Notes under the pieces: model-generated | Seen by the model: only the letters and a program-made list of their open reading frames with translations | Database searches by the model: none | Told to the model about the DNA's origin: nothing | Source: Gammaproteobacteria bacterium | Lineage (GTDB): Bacteria; Pseudomonadota; Gammaproteobacteria; Pseudomonadales; Cellvibrionaceae | DNA: 64,000 nt | Direction of reading: 5' to 3' | Assembly (NCBI GenBank): GCA_004172865.1 | Contig: SEBV01000016.1 | Coordinates: 1-64,000, forward strand | In this document: positions 1 to 10,200 of the stretch, one piece after another | How positions within the stretch are numbered: the stretch's first letter is position 1 | Layout of the letters: the number at the start of each line of letters is the position of its first letter | Program-made: the position numbers and the translations under genes

Positions 1-103
1 ATATAAATCAATTGGTTTTAATTGATATTCGATAGTTAAAAAATGATAGCTTGTCGTCAAATTTAATTTATTAGCAAAATTACAACCAAAGAATTCCACA
101 TAT

Positions 104-125
104 GAAAAAGGCGGAATCGTCCGCC
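104..125 (-). terminator. Intrinsic terminator of the CE4 deacetylase gene
   Basis: Read on the minus strand, a six-base-pair GC-rich stem (110-115 with 120-125, four-base loop) is followed by a run of five T. It lies about 30 bases past the stop of the deacetylase gene. The rest of positions 1-153 is AT-rich and shows no gene. Confidence 0.75.
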
Positions 126-153
126 CTCTTACTTTAACAATTGCCAGTTTTAA

Positions 154-1269
154 TTATGGGGCGACAGCGCGACCCGTACTTGAATCGATTCTGCCGGGGC
201 ACAAACCCTTGGCTTTTAGATTCGCCGCGATTTGTGCGATAGCATTATTGGTGTTGGTATAACCATCGTGCATCAAAATAATTTGACCATTTTGAAGCTG
301 ATTATTGGCGCTAACAATTGCAGTCGTGCTCGCGCCGTTCCAGTCTTGTGAATCTACATCCCAGGTAACAATTCGCAAACCAAGCGCTTGCGCCGCCTGC
401 TGAACGTTAGCATTGGACTCGCCGTAAGGTGGTCGCAAAATAGTAGGTCTTGGAGAACCCGCCGTTTGAATCGCTGTATTGGTTTGGCTCAGCTCGCTGT
501 AGATTTGTTGATAGGTCAAGGTCGGCAAATGCGGATGCGTAAAACTATGGTTTTGAACCACTCCGACTGTACGTTCTTGCGCGACTAAGGCTGAGTTACT
601 CGCAACGTTTTGGCCTTTATTGAACCAGGTCACGGGCGTCAATTTGTTGGTCTTCAACTGATTAATGAGCGTTACGGTGTTTGACGTGGGGCCGTCATCA
701 AAAGTGATGCCCACATAACCTTTACAGGCTGTAGTTCCGCCAGTTGCGCTACTGCTGCTGCTGCTGCCACTACCTGTGCCGCCACAATTACCGCTGAAGC
801 AATCGTAGGTGTAGCCAAAACCGATATAACCATTACAGTTCATAGTTTCAGAATAGGAACCGCCACCACAAGCGCCATTTGCATAAGCACCCGTGTTGGT
901 TTTCATATTTTCAGCCTGGCGAGTTTCTTTATTTACGTAGATGTAATCCACAATCGCATCGCGGCCCGTTGCATCGTTATCGTATTGAACCTGAATATCG
1001 CCAGACGCAGTGCCACTATAAACATAGTCTTTAAGGCTAGTGGTTAAGGTCCAATTTGCGACCGTAACGCCGCCAACTTTTAAGTTGATATGTTCAGCAC
1101 CGCTCACACCACGAGCACGCACCGTGACACCACCGCTGGTTTGCGCGTGAGTTTCTGTAACATACAGAGTCGCAACACATACAAACGCAATCACGCCGTA
1201 TTTGGTACGTGAGTAATTGCCGATATTTTTTATTCTGTTGCAAAATTTATTAAACGAACTTTTCATCAT
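154..1269 (-). CDS. Secreted CE4 polysaccharide deacetylase (acetylxylan esterase type) with N-terminal CBM60-like domain
   Basis: A secreted carbohydrate esterase expected to remove acetyl groups from xylan or a related polysaccharide. After a basic N-terminus and hydrophobic segment ending near THAQ (about residue 43) comes a roughly 75-residue domain beginning GGVTVRARG that resembles the calcium-dependent xylan-binding CBM60/CBM36 fold. A Cys/Gly-rich stretch and a poly-Ser linker follow. From about residue 185 there is a NodB domain with all expected motifs: TFDDGP (metal and base Asp), HSFTHPHL (metal His pair), RPPYG, DVDSQDW and the final LMHDG. Seen: motifs and domain order. Known: CE4 enzymes with such CBMs act on xylan or chitin. 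Inferred: xylan as substrate, from the arabinose and xylan neighbours. Two adjacent ATGs (1269 and 1266) follow a weak AAGAGA site, so the exact start is uncertain by one codon. Confidence 0.85.
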   Translation of the reverse strand: MMKSSFNKFCNRIKNIGNYSRTKYGVIAFVCVATLYVTETHAQTSGGVTVRARGVSGAEHINLKVGGVTVANWTLTTSLKDYVYSGTASGDIQVQYDNDATGRDAIVDYIYVNKETRQAENMKTNTGAYANGACGGGSYSETMNCNGYIGFGYTYDCFSGNCGGTGSGSSSSSSATGGTTACKGYVGITFDDGPTSNTVTLINQLKTNKLTPVTWFNKGQNVASNSALVAQERTVGVVQNHSFTHPHLPTLTYQQIYSELSQTNTAIQTAGSPRPTILRPPYGESNANVQQAAQALGLRIVTWDVDSQDWNGASTTAIVSANNQLQNGQIILMHDGYTNTNNAIAQIAANLKAKGLCPGRIDSSTGRAVAP

Positions 1270-1683
1270 TATTATCTCTTTTAGGTTGATTTAGCCCATG
1301 TCTGCCCGAGATAAATTTCCGATTTTTAGAGGTGTGAAATCACACCTGAGAAATAGGAATTTTATCGATTGGCAGATTGGATTTTGATTACTACTGCAGT
1401 ACCATCATTATTTTTATCGGGCTGAAAGAATCCATTCTCCGTCATGAATAAGTATCACTAGCAGCAATCAAGCAGCGCCTTTGAAGAAAGCGCGTAAGCA
1501 TCCTAACTAAGGTAATGACGGCTTTCAATTTTCTTGTATACAAGATGATTAAGTTATAGTTAATGTGACTAAAAGTGACATTTTTAGTTACGAAATGAGG
1601 CAGGCAAGACCTAAAATATTATTCTAAATATCATCTATAAAATTTAAACCCCTATTGAAAACTGAAAATATAAACTGTGGAAA
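1270..1683. other. Gene-free upstream region of the deacetylase gene
   Basis: About 410 bases of AT-rich sequence between the start of the deacetylase gene and the terminator of the GH127 gene. No open frame with a convincing ribosome site, no RNA gene and no strong repeat were seen. It presumably holds the deacetylase promoter, but I could not pick one with confidence. Confidence 0.5.
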
Positions 1684-1721
1684 TAAAAAGCCGCCATTTA
1701 GTATTACCTAAATGACGGCTA
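1684..1721 (-). terminator. Intrinsic terminator of the GH127 gene
   Basis: On the minus strand a long stem, AGCCGTCATTTAG pairing imperfectly with CTAAATGGCGGCT, is followed by TTTTTATT. It starts about 23 bases past the GH127 stop codon. Confidence 0.8.
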
Positions 1722-1743
1722 ATAGATGATAGGAAATTAGCGT

Positions 1744-4095
1744 TTAGCGGATTAAACGCAATCCATATAAACCGCCTGCAATTGAATTATTACGCGCGAC
1801 AAATTTTACGCTGAGTTTACCTTTTGAACTTTTAACGACTGAATCGGGAAGTGGAAAATCCCGTGAGTAAATTTCTTGCGGTGCATCGGCGGTTAAGGTG
1901 ATGGCTGCAATTAATTTTCCGTTGATCAGCACATCAAATTGGCGACCGGCATCCAAGGTTGAAAAACTTAAGCGCAATGTTTTTGCTTCAAGTTTTTTAT
2001 CTGTTAATTCATAACTCATCCAACTCGTTGCGTGACGCCAACGCATACCTTTGTTTAGGCCCGTGTCTGCGCCTTCAGCTTTAAAGAAATGATCAGATTC
2101 GGGTTGTTGTTCACCCGGCGCAACTTGATCAATCGTTATTGCATCGAGCGCTAATTTTTCGGATTCTTTTTTGGCGGTGGTTTCCTGCAACTTGCTCAAG
2201 TTTTCAGGCGTTGAATAAGGCCAATAAATCATGTAACGCGAATCGTGTAAGCGGAAAAAAGGAATGAATTCGATCTTGTCCGCGTCTTTACCTTTTAAAA
2301 CATCACTCGCGGTAAAAGTTAAGGGCTTGCCTGCAACAGGTTTAATGCTGCTCATAAATTCTGTGGTATTACTTACAAATAACGGCGCAGCTTCTAGCGG
2401 ACAAACTTGACCTTGCGCTATGTGACCCATCCGCGAATCATCGGCAATGAAATTTAATTTTTCGCCGTCAAATGGATTCGTTTTTGCGGCCAAAACAATT
2501 GGCCCATGCAGCAACGCAAAATAATTGGATTGATCGGGCATTTGCTCTAGCTGGGTTTTCATCGGCAATAAAACTTCAACTTTATCACCCTTGCGCCAGC
2601 GCCGATCTATATTGACGTATTCGCCAGGCTTGGCAGTAATTTTTACTAATTTTTTATTAACACGAACTTGCAACTCACCTGCCCCAACCCATTGTGGATA
2701 GCGAATATTCAACGCAAATTTCTTGCCGGAATTAATCGTAATTTGTGTTTTTTCTTCATCGGGGAAAATGTTGTTTTGACTTATCTGGATATTTTTTTCA
2801 CGCCAGTTCAACACAGACGGAATAAACAAATTTACATAGAGTTGGTCATCTTTATGTGCATAAATAAACTCGCCGTATTTAGCATGACTTTCTATACCGG
2901 AACCTACGCAACACCACATGCCTTTATCGACTTGAGAATAAACGCGGTAATGGTTGGGACGCATAGGGGTAAAATAAACGAAGCCGCCAGTCTCGGGGCG
3001 TTGCGAAGACAAAATATGATTGTAAAGCGCACGCTCGTAGTAATCCGCGTAGCTTACTTTTGCATCACTTAAATAAAGCATTTCAGTAAGCTTGAGCATA
3101 TTGTAGGTATTACAGGTTTCTGGCCCTTCTACACCATTAACCATGCTCGAAAAATCTTTATCATCGTGAAAATGTTCTTTCACGCTGTTGCCGCCAATCG
3201 CGACAGTGCGATGGTCGTGCACTGTCTGCCAAAAAAATTGTGCTGCGTGTTGCCAATCCTGATTACCGGTTAAATCGCCGATACGTTTGAAGCCAATCAC
3301 TTTCGGAATTTGCGTGTTTGCATGTAGCCCAGTTAGCTTATCTTGCTGCGCAACCAATGGATCTAAAATTGCGTTGTGAGAAAAACGCTGCGCTAGCGTG
3401 AGATATTTTTTATCGTTAGTGATTGCATAAACATCCGCAAGCACTTCATTCATTCCGCCATGCTCACTGCGCAACATGGTTTGCATTTGTTCGTCGGTGA
3501 GATGATTCGTGAGCGTCAGCGCCCAGTCGGACAATCCAATTAATAATGTTTTTGCATCTTGATTGCCTGCGTATTGATAAGCATCGCGCAAGCCTGCGAA
3601 AATTTTATGTAAGTTATACCAGGGAACCCATTTTCCGTTTATCGAAAAATTGTCGGCCTGCATTTTGCCTTGTGCAATTTGGTCAAAAGCTTCTTTGCCG
3701 CCGGGAATACCGCCAATATAACCATTATTTTTTTCCTGGCATCTTTTTAACTCAGCGACAAAATAATTTAATCGTTTTAATACTTCCGCATCGCCAGTCG
3801 ACGCATACATAAGCGAGAGCGCTGTTAAATAATGCCCGCCTAAATGGCCATCCAACCCGGTGGATTCCCAATTACCATAACTTTCTTGCTTAAGTGGCAA
3901 ACCGGCTTCGCGCAGAAATGGCGCTAATAATTTATCCGGTTCCAGCTCAAGCAAATAATGTAGGTCAGTTGTTTGTGCATCAAGAAATACGCTTGACGTT
4001 AGGCGTACATCAGAAAGAGGAAATAATTTTAACGACGATTCAGCCGCAACATTCAAGCTAACAATAAAACACAAACTGGCTATTATTTTTTTCAT
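1744..4095 (-). CDS. Secreted GH127 beta-L-arabinofuranosidase family protein
   Basis: A glycoside hydrolase of family 127 (formerly DUF1680), a family whose characterised members release beta-L-arabinofuranose from plant arabino-oligosaccharides or glycoproteins. The cysteine-nucleophile site is visible: PETCNT supplies the zinc-binding Glu and Cys, and WCCVGSG near residues 394-399 supplies the vicinal cysteines, one of which is the nucleophile in HypBA1-type enzymes. The first residues (MKKIIASLCFIVSLNVAAES) form a signal peptide, so it is exported. I chose the ATG at 4095 because the frame further upstream adds a non-signal leader. The body has the usual family length of about 780 residues. 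It follows the TonB receptor on the same strand, but a terminator separates them. Role in arabinan or arabinoxylan breakdown is inferred from its neighbours. Confidence 0.88.
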   Translation of the reverse strand: MKKIIASLCFIVSLNVAAESSLKLFPLSDVRLTSSVFLDAQTTDLHYLLELEPDKLLAPFLREAGLPLKQESYGNWESTGLDGHLGGHYLTALSLMYASTGDAEVLKRLNYFVAELKRCQEKNNGYIGGIPGGKEAFDQIAQGKMQADNFSINGKWVPWYNLHKIFAGLRDAYQYAGNQDAKTLLIGLSDWALTLTNHLTDEQMQTMLRSEHGGMNEVLADVYAITNDKKYLTLAQRFSHNAILDPLVAQQDKLTGLHANTQIPKVIGFKRIGDLTGNQDWQHAAQFFWQTVHDHRTVAIGGNSVKEHFHDDKDFSSMVNGVEGPETCNTYNMLKLTEMLYLSDAKVSYADYYERALYNHILSSQRPETGGFVYFTPMRPNHYRVYSQVDKGMWCCVGSGIESHAKYGEFIYAHKDDQLYVNLFIPSVLNWREKNIQISQNNIFPDEEKTQITINSGKKFALNIRYPQWVGAGELQVRVNKKLVKITAKPGEYVNIDRRWRKGDKVEVLLPMKTQLEQMPDQSNYFALLHGPIVLAAKTNPFDGEKLNFIADDSRMGHIAQGQVCPLEAAPLFVSNTTEFMSSIKPVAGKPLTFTASDVLKGKDADKIEFIPFFRLHDSRYMIYWPYSTPENLSKLQETTAKKESEKLALDAITIDQVAPGEQQPESDHFFKAEGADTGLNKGMRWRHATSWMSYELTDKKLEAKTLRLSFSTLDAGRQFDVLINGKLIAAITLTADAPQEIYSRDFPLPDSVVKSSKGKLSVKFVARNNSIAGGLYGLRLIR

Positions 4096-4147
4096 TCTGC
4101 AACCCATATAAATTTTATAGAATTCAAACAAAATAATTTTACAAAGC

Positions 4148-4180
4148 AAAAAAGGCAATTCCAGTTGGAATTGCCTTTTA
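4148..4180. terminator. Hairpin terminator between TonB receptor and GH127 genes
   Basis: A perfect inverted repeat, AAAAGGCAATTCCA with TGGAATTGCCTTTT, has T/A runs on both sides. It lies 20 bases past the receptor stop and about 50 bases upstream of the GH127 start, so read-through into GH127 should be limited. Confidence 0.8.
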
Positions 4181-4199
4181 ATCTTTACAGCGCTAACTA

Positions 4200-6875
4200 T
4201 TAAAACGATGCGCGAATACCGGCAGACACTGTTTTGGCAAAACGAACAGTATCGCGGTTATACAATGTTGCATCGCCAAAATAGTCGTGGAAGTTATCAC
4301 CAAAGATATTAGTTGCATCAACGGTAATCACTATATCGCTAGTGATGTTATAACTTGCACTTACATCAGTTGAACCATACTTATCTGCCTGAATATTCGT
4401 AGGCATGCTACAGCAAGTATTTTCACCAGATTTAAATCCATCACGATATACGTAAGAAATACGCCCGCTAAAATCTCCTCGCTCATAAGCCACTGCTATG
4501 GAGTAAGAATTTTTTGACACGTTGAATAAATCTGTTTCTGGTAAATCACCAGAAGGCTTCAAATTGCCGTCGATGAAGGTATAGCTGGATTGGATACCAA
4601 AACCTTGTAGCAGAGATGGCAAATTATCAGGGAACGATTGAAACCCAATTTCATAACCTGTGTAATCACTTTCGCCTGAGTTTTCGGGTTTGGTTAAACG
4701 ATAAGGCACGCCGCCAATATCCACTAAACTGGTTTTACTTACGATAGTTCCACTAAAGTTACGTTTGAAAACGGTACCCGTTAAGCTGCTATCTTTTGCA
4801 AAATACCACTCCAGTGCGACATCGAAGTTAGTTGAGAGAATAGGTTCCAGCTCAACATTACCACTGTTACCAGTACCTTGATTAATTTGCCCTGCGATGG
4901 GCGCATGTAAAGTAAGGGCTGGATTTAAATCCAAAAATGCAGGACGAGTCAGCGTTTTTGAACCGTTAATGCGCCCTACCAAATCATCTGTAAGTTGAAT
5001 ACGTGCAGACGCATTCGGCAACACCACAGAATCCTTGGAACTCAATGAAATTGGAGTCGCGGCATTGTTGTTATCAGCATCAATGGAAAAACTGTTTAAA
5101 TCAGATGATGTGCTAACAACGCGCGCACCTACCAAACCATCTACAGCTTTTGAGGCCAATTCAAACCCATAATGGAATTGACCATAAACAGCCGTAGTGT
5201 CTTCAGTGATATCGAAGTAACGCGTTGGATCGAAATCAGGTCTACCCGTGTAATTAAAGCCAACATAGTTACGCAACGTATCCTGATTTTTACTATTTAG
5301 TAACCAATTCACCGAGGGAGTTAACCATGAGCGGGAGTAAGAAACGTCCCCTTTCATGAAGTTGCCCGGCGTGTAATCAATAATTCCATTGAACCGAGAA
5401 TCATTGATTGATAGTTGGGTCGCAGGGCCAGCTACGTTTTGTACGTCTTCATTAATTGCTTCACGCGAGCTGTAACGAATACCGAACTGGAATTTATCAA
5501 TTGGACCAAGCTCAACGAGATAATCCGCATCAACTTTTAATGCGAATGCATCGCTGGTTGATTTGGTCCAGCCGTCAAAGAAGGTTCCAACATTGGTATT
5601 ATCCGCGCTGTTCATTGAGTAGCTACCAGTATCTAGGGACACCGCACCATTTTCATTGAAGTTGACGTTTAGTGTGGGCGCCGACGTGTAGGTATCGAGA
5701 ATAATGCCGGTATTTTTAAAGGTCGATTTTTGATAATTAATGTCTGCTTTAACCGTTAACTTATCGTTTGCTTCCCATTTGACGCCAGTGGTGTATTGGA
5801 AGCTGTCAGTGCTACCTTCAAATGCCTGAGTACTGCGTAGTAAGAATGCATCGACCGTCTGCGCGCCACTAACTACATTTGTGCCTGAGTGAAATGTATA
5901 GTCAGTGCCAGCTTTTTTAGCAGCGTCAGTACGGGTGAACAGGAATGACATATTGCCCTTGCCGTCATACCCTTGATATGTGGTGTCAAAATAAGCTTCA
6001 ACAGTATCACTAGGCGCCCATTGAAACGACGCGGTCACCGCTGGACGCTTGGTTAGGCCATAGCGATCCCATGCACCTGCTGCATCGCGCATAAGAATAT
6101 AGGGGTTGCTAGTTGCGTTTGACATCTCCTTACCTGGTGTAAATCCGTAAAGAGCATCAGTTTCGTTATTTCTTACACCTGTTGGTGAGTAAGGGAAGAA
6201 ACCACCACCCCACACAGCTTCCTCACGGTAATTGTTTTCGGAGTAGGAGACATTCAGCAAAGCGCCGAACTCGCCAGCGCTGGTGTCCCACCGATTGCTC
6301 ACTAATGCACTGAGGCTTGGATCAGTTTGTTCGGATTGATCGTTGTAAGTGCCCTTCGCAGAGAATGCTAATTTGCTTCCTTCAAAATCAAATGGACGGC
6401 GCAACTTCACATTAACCAAACCTCCAACACCACCTTCAATCATCTCGGCAGACGTTGATTTATAAACTTCTATTCCAGAAACCATTGTTGCTGGAACATC
6501 CTGCAATGCCATGCCACGACCGGTACCGGTAAATACTTGTTGGCCATTGATAGTAGTGACTACATCTGCAGAACCACGAATTACCGGAGATTGCCCTTCG
6601 CCTTTAACATCCACAGCGACCTGTACACCGGTGATGTGCTGCATTGCTTCAATAACGTTGTTGTCTGGAAATTTACCAATGTCTTCAGCAACGATGGCAT
6701 CTACCACTTGGCTATTCTCACGCTTGATGTCGAGTGCTTTCGACATGCTTGCGCGAATGCCGGTAACAACAATCTCTTCCGCGCCTGCGTCTTTTTCATC
6801 AGCCGCAAATACTTGAGCTGCGCCAAAGGCAGCGATCATTGCAATAGTTGTACTTAATAGTTTTTTATTGAACAT
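4200..6875 (-). CDS. TonB-dependent receptor (Xanthomonas/Caulobacter carbohydrate type)
   Basis: An outer-membrane active transporter, predicted to import oligosaccharides with energy from TonB/ExbBD. A signal peptide (MFNKKLLSTTIAMIAAFGAA, cleaved near VFAAD) is followed by the plug domain with EEIVVTGIRASMSKAL (TonB-box region) and AEDIGKFPDNNVIEAM, the hallmark of the TonB-Xanth-Caul receptor family (TIGR01782). The remaining ~750 residues form a beta-barrel ending in an aromatic-terminated strand (AGIRASF). The start at 6875 has GGGAG seven bases upstream; the longer frame lacks a leader-like sequence. Lying between GH127 and GH43 genes, it is likely the uptake port for arabino-oligosaccharides. 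Substrate is inference only. No SusD-like partner is present, as is usual in Proteobacteria. Confidence 0.88.
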   Translation of the reverse strand: MFNKKLLSTTIAMIAAFGAAQVFAADEKDAGAEEIVVTGIRASMSKALDIKRENSQVVDAIVAEDIGKFPDNNVIEAMQHITGVQVAVDVKGEGQSPVIRGSADVVTTINGQQVFTGTGRGMALQDVPATMVSGIEVYKSTSAEMIEGGVGGLVNVKLRRPFDFEGSKLAFSAKGTYNDQSEQTDPSLSALVSNRWDTSAGEFGALLNVSYSENNYREEAVWGGGFFPYSPTGVRNNETDALYGFTPGKEMSNATSNPYILMRDAAGAWDRYGLTKRPAVTASFQWAPSDTVEAYFDTTYQGYDGKGNMSFLFTRTDAAKKAGTDYTFHSGTNVVSGAQTVDAFLLRSTQAFEGSTDSFQYTTGVKWEANDKLTVKADINYQKSTFKNTGIILDTYTSAPTLNVNFNENGAVSLDTGSYSMNSADNTNVGTFFDGWTKSTSDAFALKVDADYLVELGPIDKFQFGIRYSSREAINEDVQNVAGPATQLSINDSRFNGIIDYTPGNFMKGDVSYSRSWLTPSVNWLLNSKNQDTLRNYVGFNYTGRPDFDPTRYFDITEDTTAVYGQFHYGFELASKAVDGLVGARVVSTSSDLNSFSIDADNNNAATPISLSSKDSVVLPNASARIQLTDDLVGRINGSKTLTRPAFLDLNPALTLHAPIAGQINQGTGNSGNVELEPILSTNFDVALEWYFAKDSSLTGTVFKRNFSGTIVSKTSLVDIGGVPYRLTKPENSGESDYTGYEIGFQSFPDNLPSLLQGFGIQSSYTFIDGNLKPSGDLPETDLFNVSKNSYSIAVAYERGDFSGRISYVYRDGFKSGENTCCSMPTNIQADKYGSTDVSASYNITSDIVITVDATNIFGDNFHDYFGDATLYNRDTVRFAKTVSAGIRASF

Positions 6876-7150
6876 GTGTAGCTCCCATGAGCTTCGCTGC
6901 TTCATTCTGTAACGTACCGGGATGTTTTAGCGAAACTTTTGTTATTTATATTATTTGAGCGTCGAGTTGACGTGTTTGACTGAATTTTAATACTTGTCCT
7001 GCATAAACCCTACTTTATTATGAGCATATAGTAAGACAATTAAAATCGTATGCTTCTCACACCTTTCAGTCAATAACTATTTTGAGAAAAATAGTCATAT
7101 TTCTTAGCAAATATTTATAAGTGAACAATTAGCAGCAACCATTTTTTACG
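6876..7150. other. Upstream region of the TonB receptor gene
   Basis: No gene is seen. On the minus strand there is a TTGACT (7064-7069) followed after 17 bases by TACGAT, a weak sigma-70-like pair, and an inverted repeat AACTATTTT / AAAAATAGT around 7075-7100. These could be the receptor promoter and an operator. Support is only by pattern. Confidence 0.3.
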
Positions 7151-7176
7151 CATAAAAAAAGCGGAATGATCCGCCC
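7151..7176 (-). terminator. Second terminator downstream of the GH43 gene
   Basis: On the minus strand GCGGATCATTCCGC forms a five-pair stem followed by seven T. It lies beyond the stronger hairpin at 7242-7275, so the two act in tandem on transcripts from the GH43 gene. Confidence 0.6.
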
Positions 7177-7241
7177 TTCAACGTTAATTTTCTCAGCGCT
7201 AGAATAGTCAACTGAATAACTATCAAAATTCTTAAGTCCAA

Positions 7242-7275
7242 AAAAAAACCGCTTACCAAGGTAAGCGGTTTTTTT
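7242..7275. terminator. Strong bidirectional hairpin terminator after the GH43 gene
   Basis: A perfect palindrome, AAACCGCTTACC with GGTAAGCGGTTT, is flanked by long A and T runs. It starts 16 bases past the GH43 stop codon. Confidence 0.88.
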
Positions 7276-7290
7276 AAGCGATGTTAAGGA

Positions 7291-10200
7291 TTACTTGGTA
7301 ATACCTTGAGAATAAAGCACTGCTGCGTCATCCCCGGAAAGCACTTCGTTATAGACTTTCAGCTCATCGATTTGACCTTGGAATGGGGTATCCCACAACG
7401 AGCAGCCAACCGCGAATTGCGTAGTAGCGGCAGTTAAAACATTTGGATAGCCAGATAACGATGCTGTTTGAACGCCGTTGATGTAAGCCTTAAACGCACC
7501 GGAATTAACTGTTACAACAATGTGAGTCCAGGTATTGGTCGGAAGCTTGGAACCAACCAAACCGTCAAACCAGGTAGCACTACCAGACCAGAACAAGGAT
7601 TGCGCGCCTCCGTCGAGAGTTCCCGGTACCAAACTCACCCAATGAGTATTATCTGACATACCGAAGAATGCAGAGGTATAGTTTTTAGCTACTGCTTCAT
7701 TCAACCAGATGGATACTGAATAGGTATTAGTGGTAATCAGGTTATTCGCGAGCTTCACGCACGAAGTGCCATCCAACGCTAATGCTTTACCCTTGATGCC
7801 GTCAACGTAGGAAACTTGTCCACCATTGACATTCATGAAGCCAAGATTCACTACACCTGAGCTAAATAAGCCTGAGGTTTCATCCAGGTTTTCATCGAAG
7901 CTATAAGCAGCTGTAGGAGCTGGTGGCGCTTTAGATTTCACAACCACAGGGAAGTCTTTAGTAACAGACTTGCCACCGTAGCTTATGGTTGCAGTCAAAA
8001 CAGCAGTAGCATCTGGAGATGTTGCTGATGGCTGAGTGATCACACCAACATTGCTAATTGCTGCGGCATTTGATGTAGACCAGCTTATAGCTGTCGTATA
8101 TGGACCTGCAATTGCCAGATCTACGTCATCTTTAAGCGCACTGAGATCACCTAAATCCAACGCGGCTTTAGCCAACACCAATATTTCATCAGCAGATTTA
8201 GCACCTGGATCGAGCACTTTGATTTCAGCGGGGCTCAAGGCTGTATTGTAAATTTTCAAATCGTCGATCAAACCGTTGAATGGGGTATCCCAATAGTTCA
8301 CGCCGAGTGAAAACAAACCAGTTTTGCCTGTAAACAAATCACCGAAGTTAGTCCCACTGAATTTTTGTTCGCCATTGATGTAAATGGTCGCGGTACCTTG
8401 ATCTACCGAAAACACCATATTGCTCCACTCATTTTGTGGGATAGCAACACCTGAAATACCGTCGAACCACTGTGGAACACGTCCCCACAACATGGTGCCG
8501 TCATTCCAGCTTTTTGGTAAGAAGCTTAACCAGGTAACATCATCAGTTGCACCAAAGAATGCAGTAGAAAATGAGGTAAGTACATTTGGTTTAATCCAGA
8601 AAGATACTGTGTACTTGTAGCTTGAAATCAAACCATCTGGCAGACGAACACCGTTTGTACCGTCAAGGCTAACAGCTTTGCCATCCCATCCCGCAGCATA
8701 AGCAACAGTTCCTGTATTAGTGATGCGATCACCCGTAGGAGTACCTGCAGCAAAATGGCCTTTCGAGTCAGTCAAATTATCTTCAAAACTAAACTGAGCA
8801 GTAGGAGCGGTAAAGCTCAGGGCAATAACTTTGGTAACGATTGTTTTCGTCAGGGTTTGGCCATTAGCAACAATGGTCGCAGTTAAAGTCACTGTTTGAT
8901 CACCAGCCGATGTGCTCGGACGATGTACAACAACTGCGCCAGTTTGCTTACCGGTTTTTTTGTTAACCGTAAAGTTAATCACCGAAGGATTGCTACTGCT
9001 CCAGGTAATTTCCGCAGCTCTTGTACCGCGTGTTGGTACTGTCAAGCTACTCACTTTCAACTCACTATCGATTGCTAAAGCAGCACTAACGTCAGCGAGT
9101 GCTTGAGCAGTTGTCTTGGTTGGCAGCTTGGAGCCCCAAACTGAGGTGCCATCAGCAGAAACAGCTGAGAAAGTCGGGACCAGTTTGCGAATTGATTCAT
9201 CCCATTGCCACTGTATTATGCCGTCATAGGATTTACCGCCGATAACCAAGGTAATTTGGTTGGGGTTGGAGTCCGACAATACATAATAACCTGAAGCTTC
9301 ACCGGTAACTTTGCGAGCGCTATCCAAAGTAATGTAAACAGAGTTATGACCAGTGGTATTACTATCACGTTCATGATTGATGAAACGGTAGTCACCAACT
9401 ACATCCGTAGAATCAACTACATTGGTTCCTGAAATTGGAGCATAACGTTGTGGCGAAGCAACAAACCAGCCGTTAACGTTTAGCCACAATTCATGCACGC
9501 GAACAGCATGTTCCTCACCGCGATTAGGGAAACGAGTATGCGTTACCAGGAAATACTTCTTGGCAGTAGCATCGTAATAAACCGAGTTATGGCCGGGAGA
9601 TAAATAACCAGTGCTGCTACCTTGATCGCCGGTTTCAGAAACGAAGTTAAAACCACCAATTAACTTAACGCCGTATTTGCTTAAAGTTTCAGTGTTGTTT
9701 TTAGCGAGCAACATGTCATTGCCAGCGGCATCTACATAGGTACCGTCTGGAGTTTTAGAGCGTGATACGCGAATGTTATAACCATCAGCCGCCGCAAAGC
9801 CTGCAATGGAGTTGAACATATAGTAGTAATCAGTTTCAGGACTGTAGGTAATCCAGGTACCTTCGATGGCTGCAAAACCGCCGCCCGCTAAATGCTTACC
9901 ATAACCTTGACCAGATTTAGCTTTACCAGTGGTTGTATCCAATTCAATGATAAAAATACCGCCAGAGTAAGAGCCATATACCAACCATAGCTTGCCCACT
10001 TTGTCGTAAAACACATGCGGGTCAATAGCGTTTGGATCAACGGCGCCGTCATAGGTTTTTTGGCCGTTATCGAGCGGATAAGCAGCGAATTCGCCCGCGT
10101 TTCTATAACCGCTGCGTAATATTATGCCCTTATTAACGTAGGGACCTGTTAGCGAATCAGACTCAGCTACGCCCAAATAAGAACGGTTCCAGCAGCCACC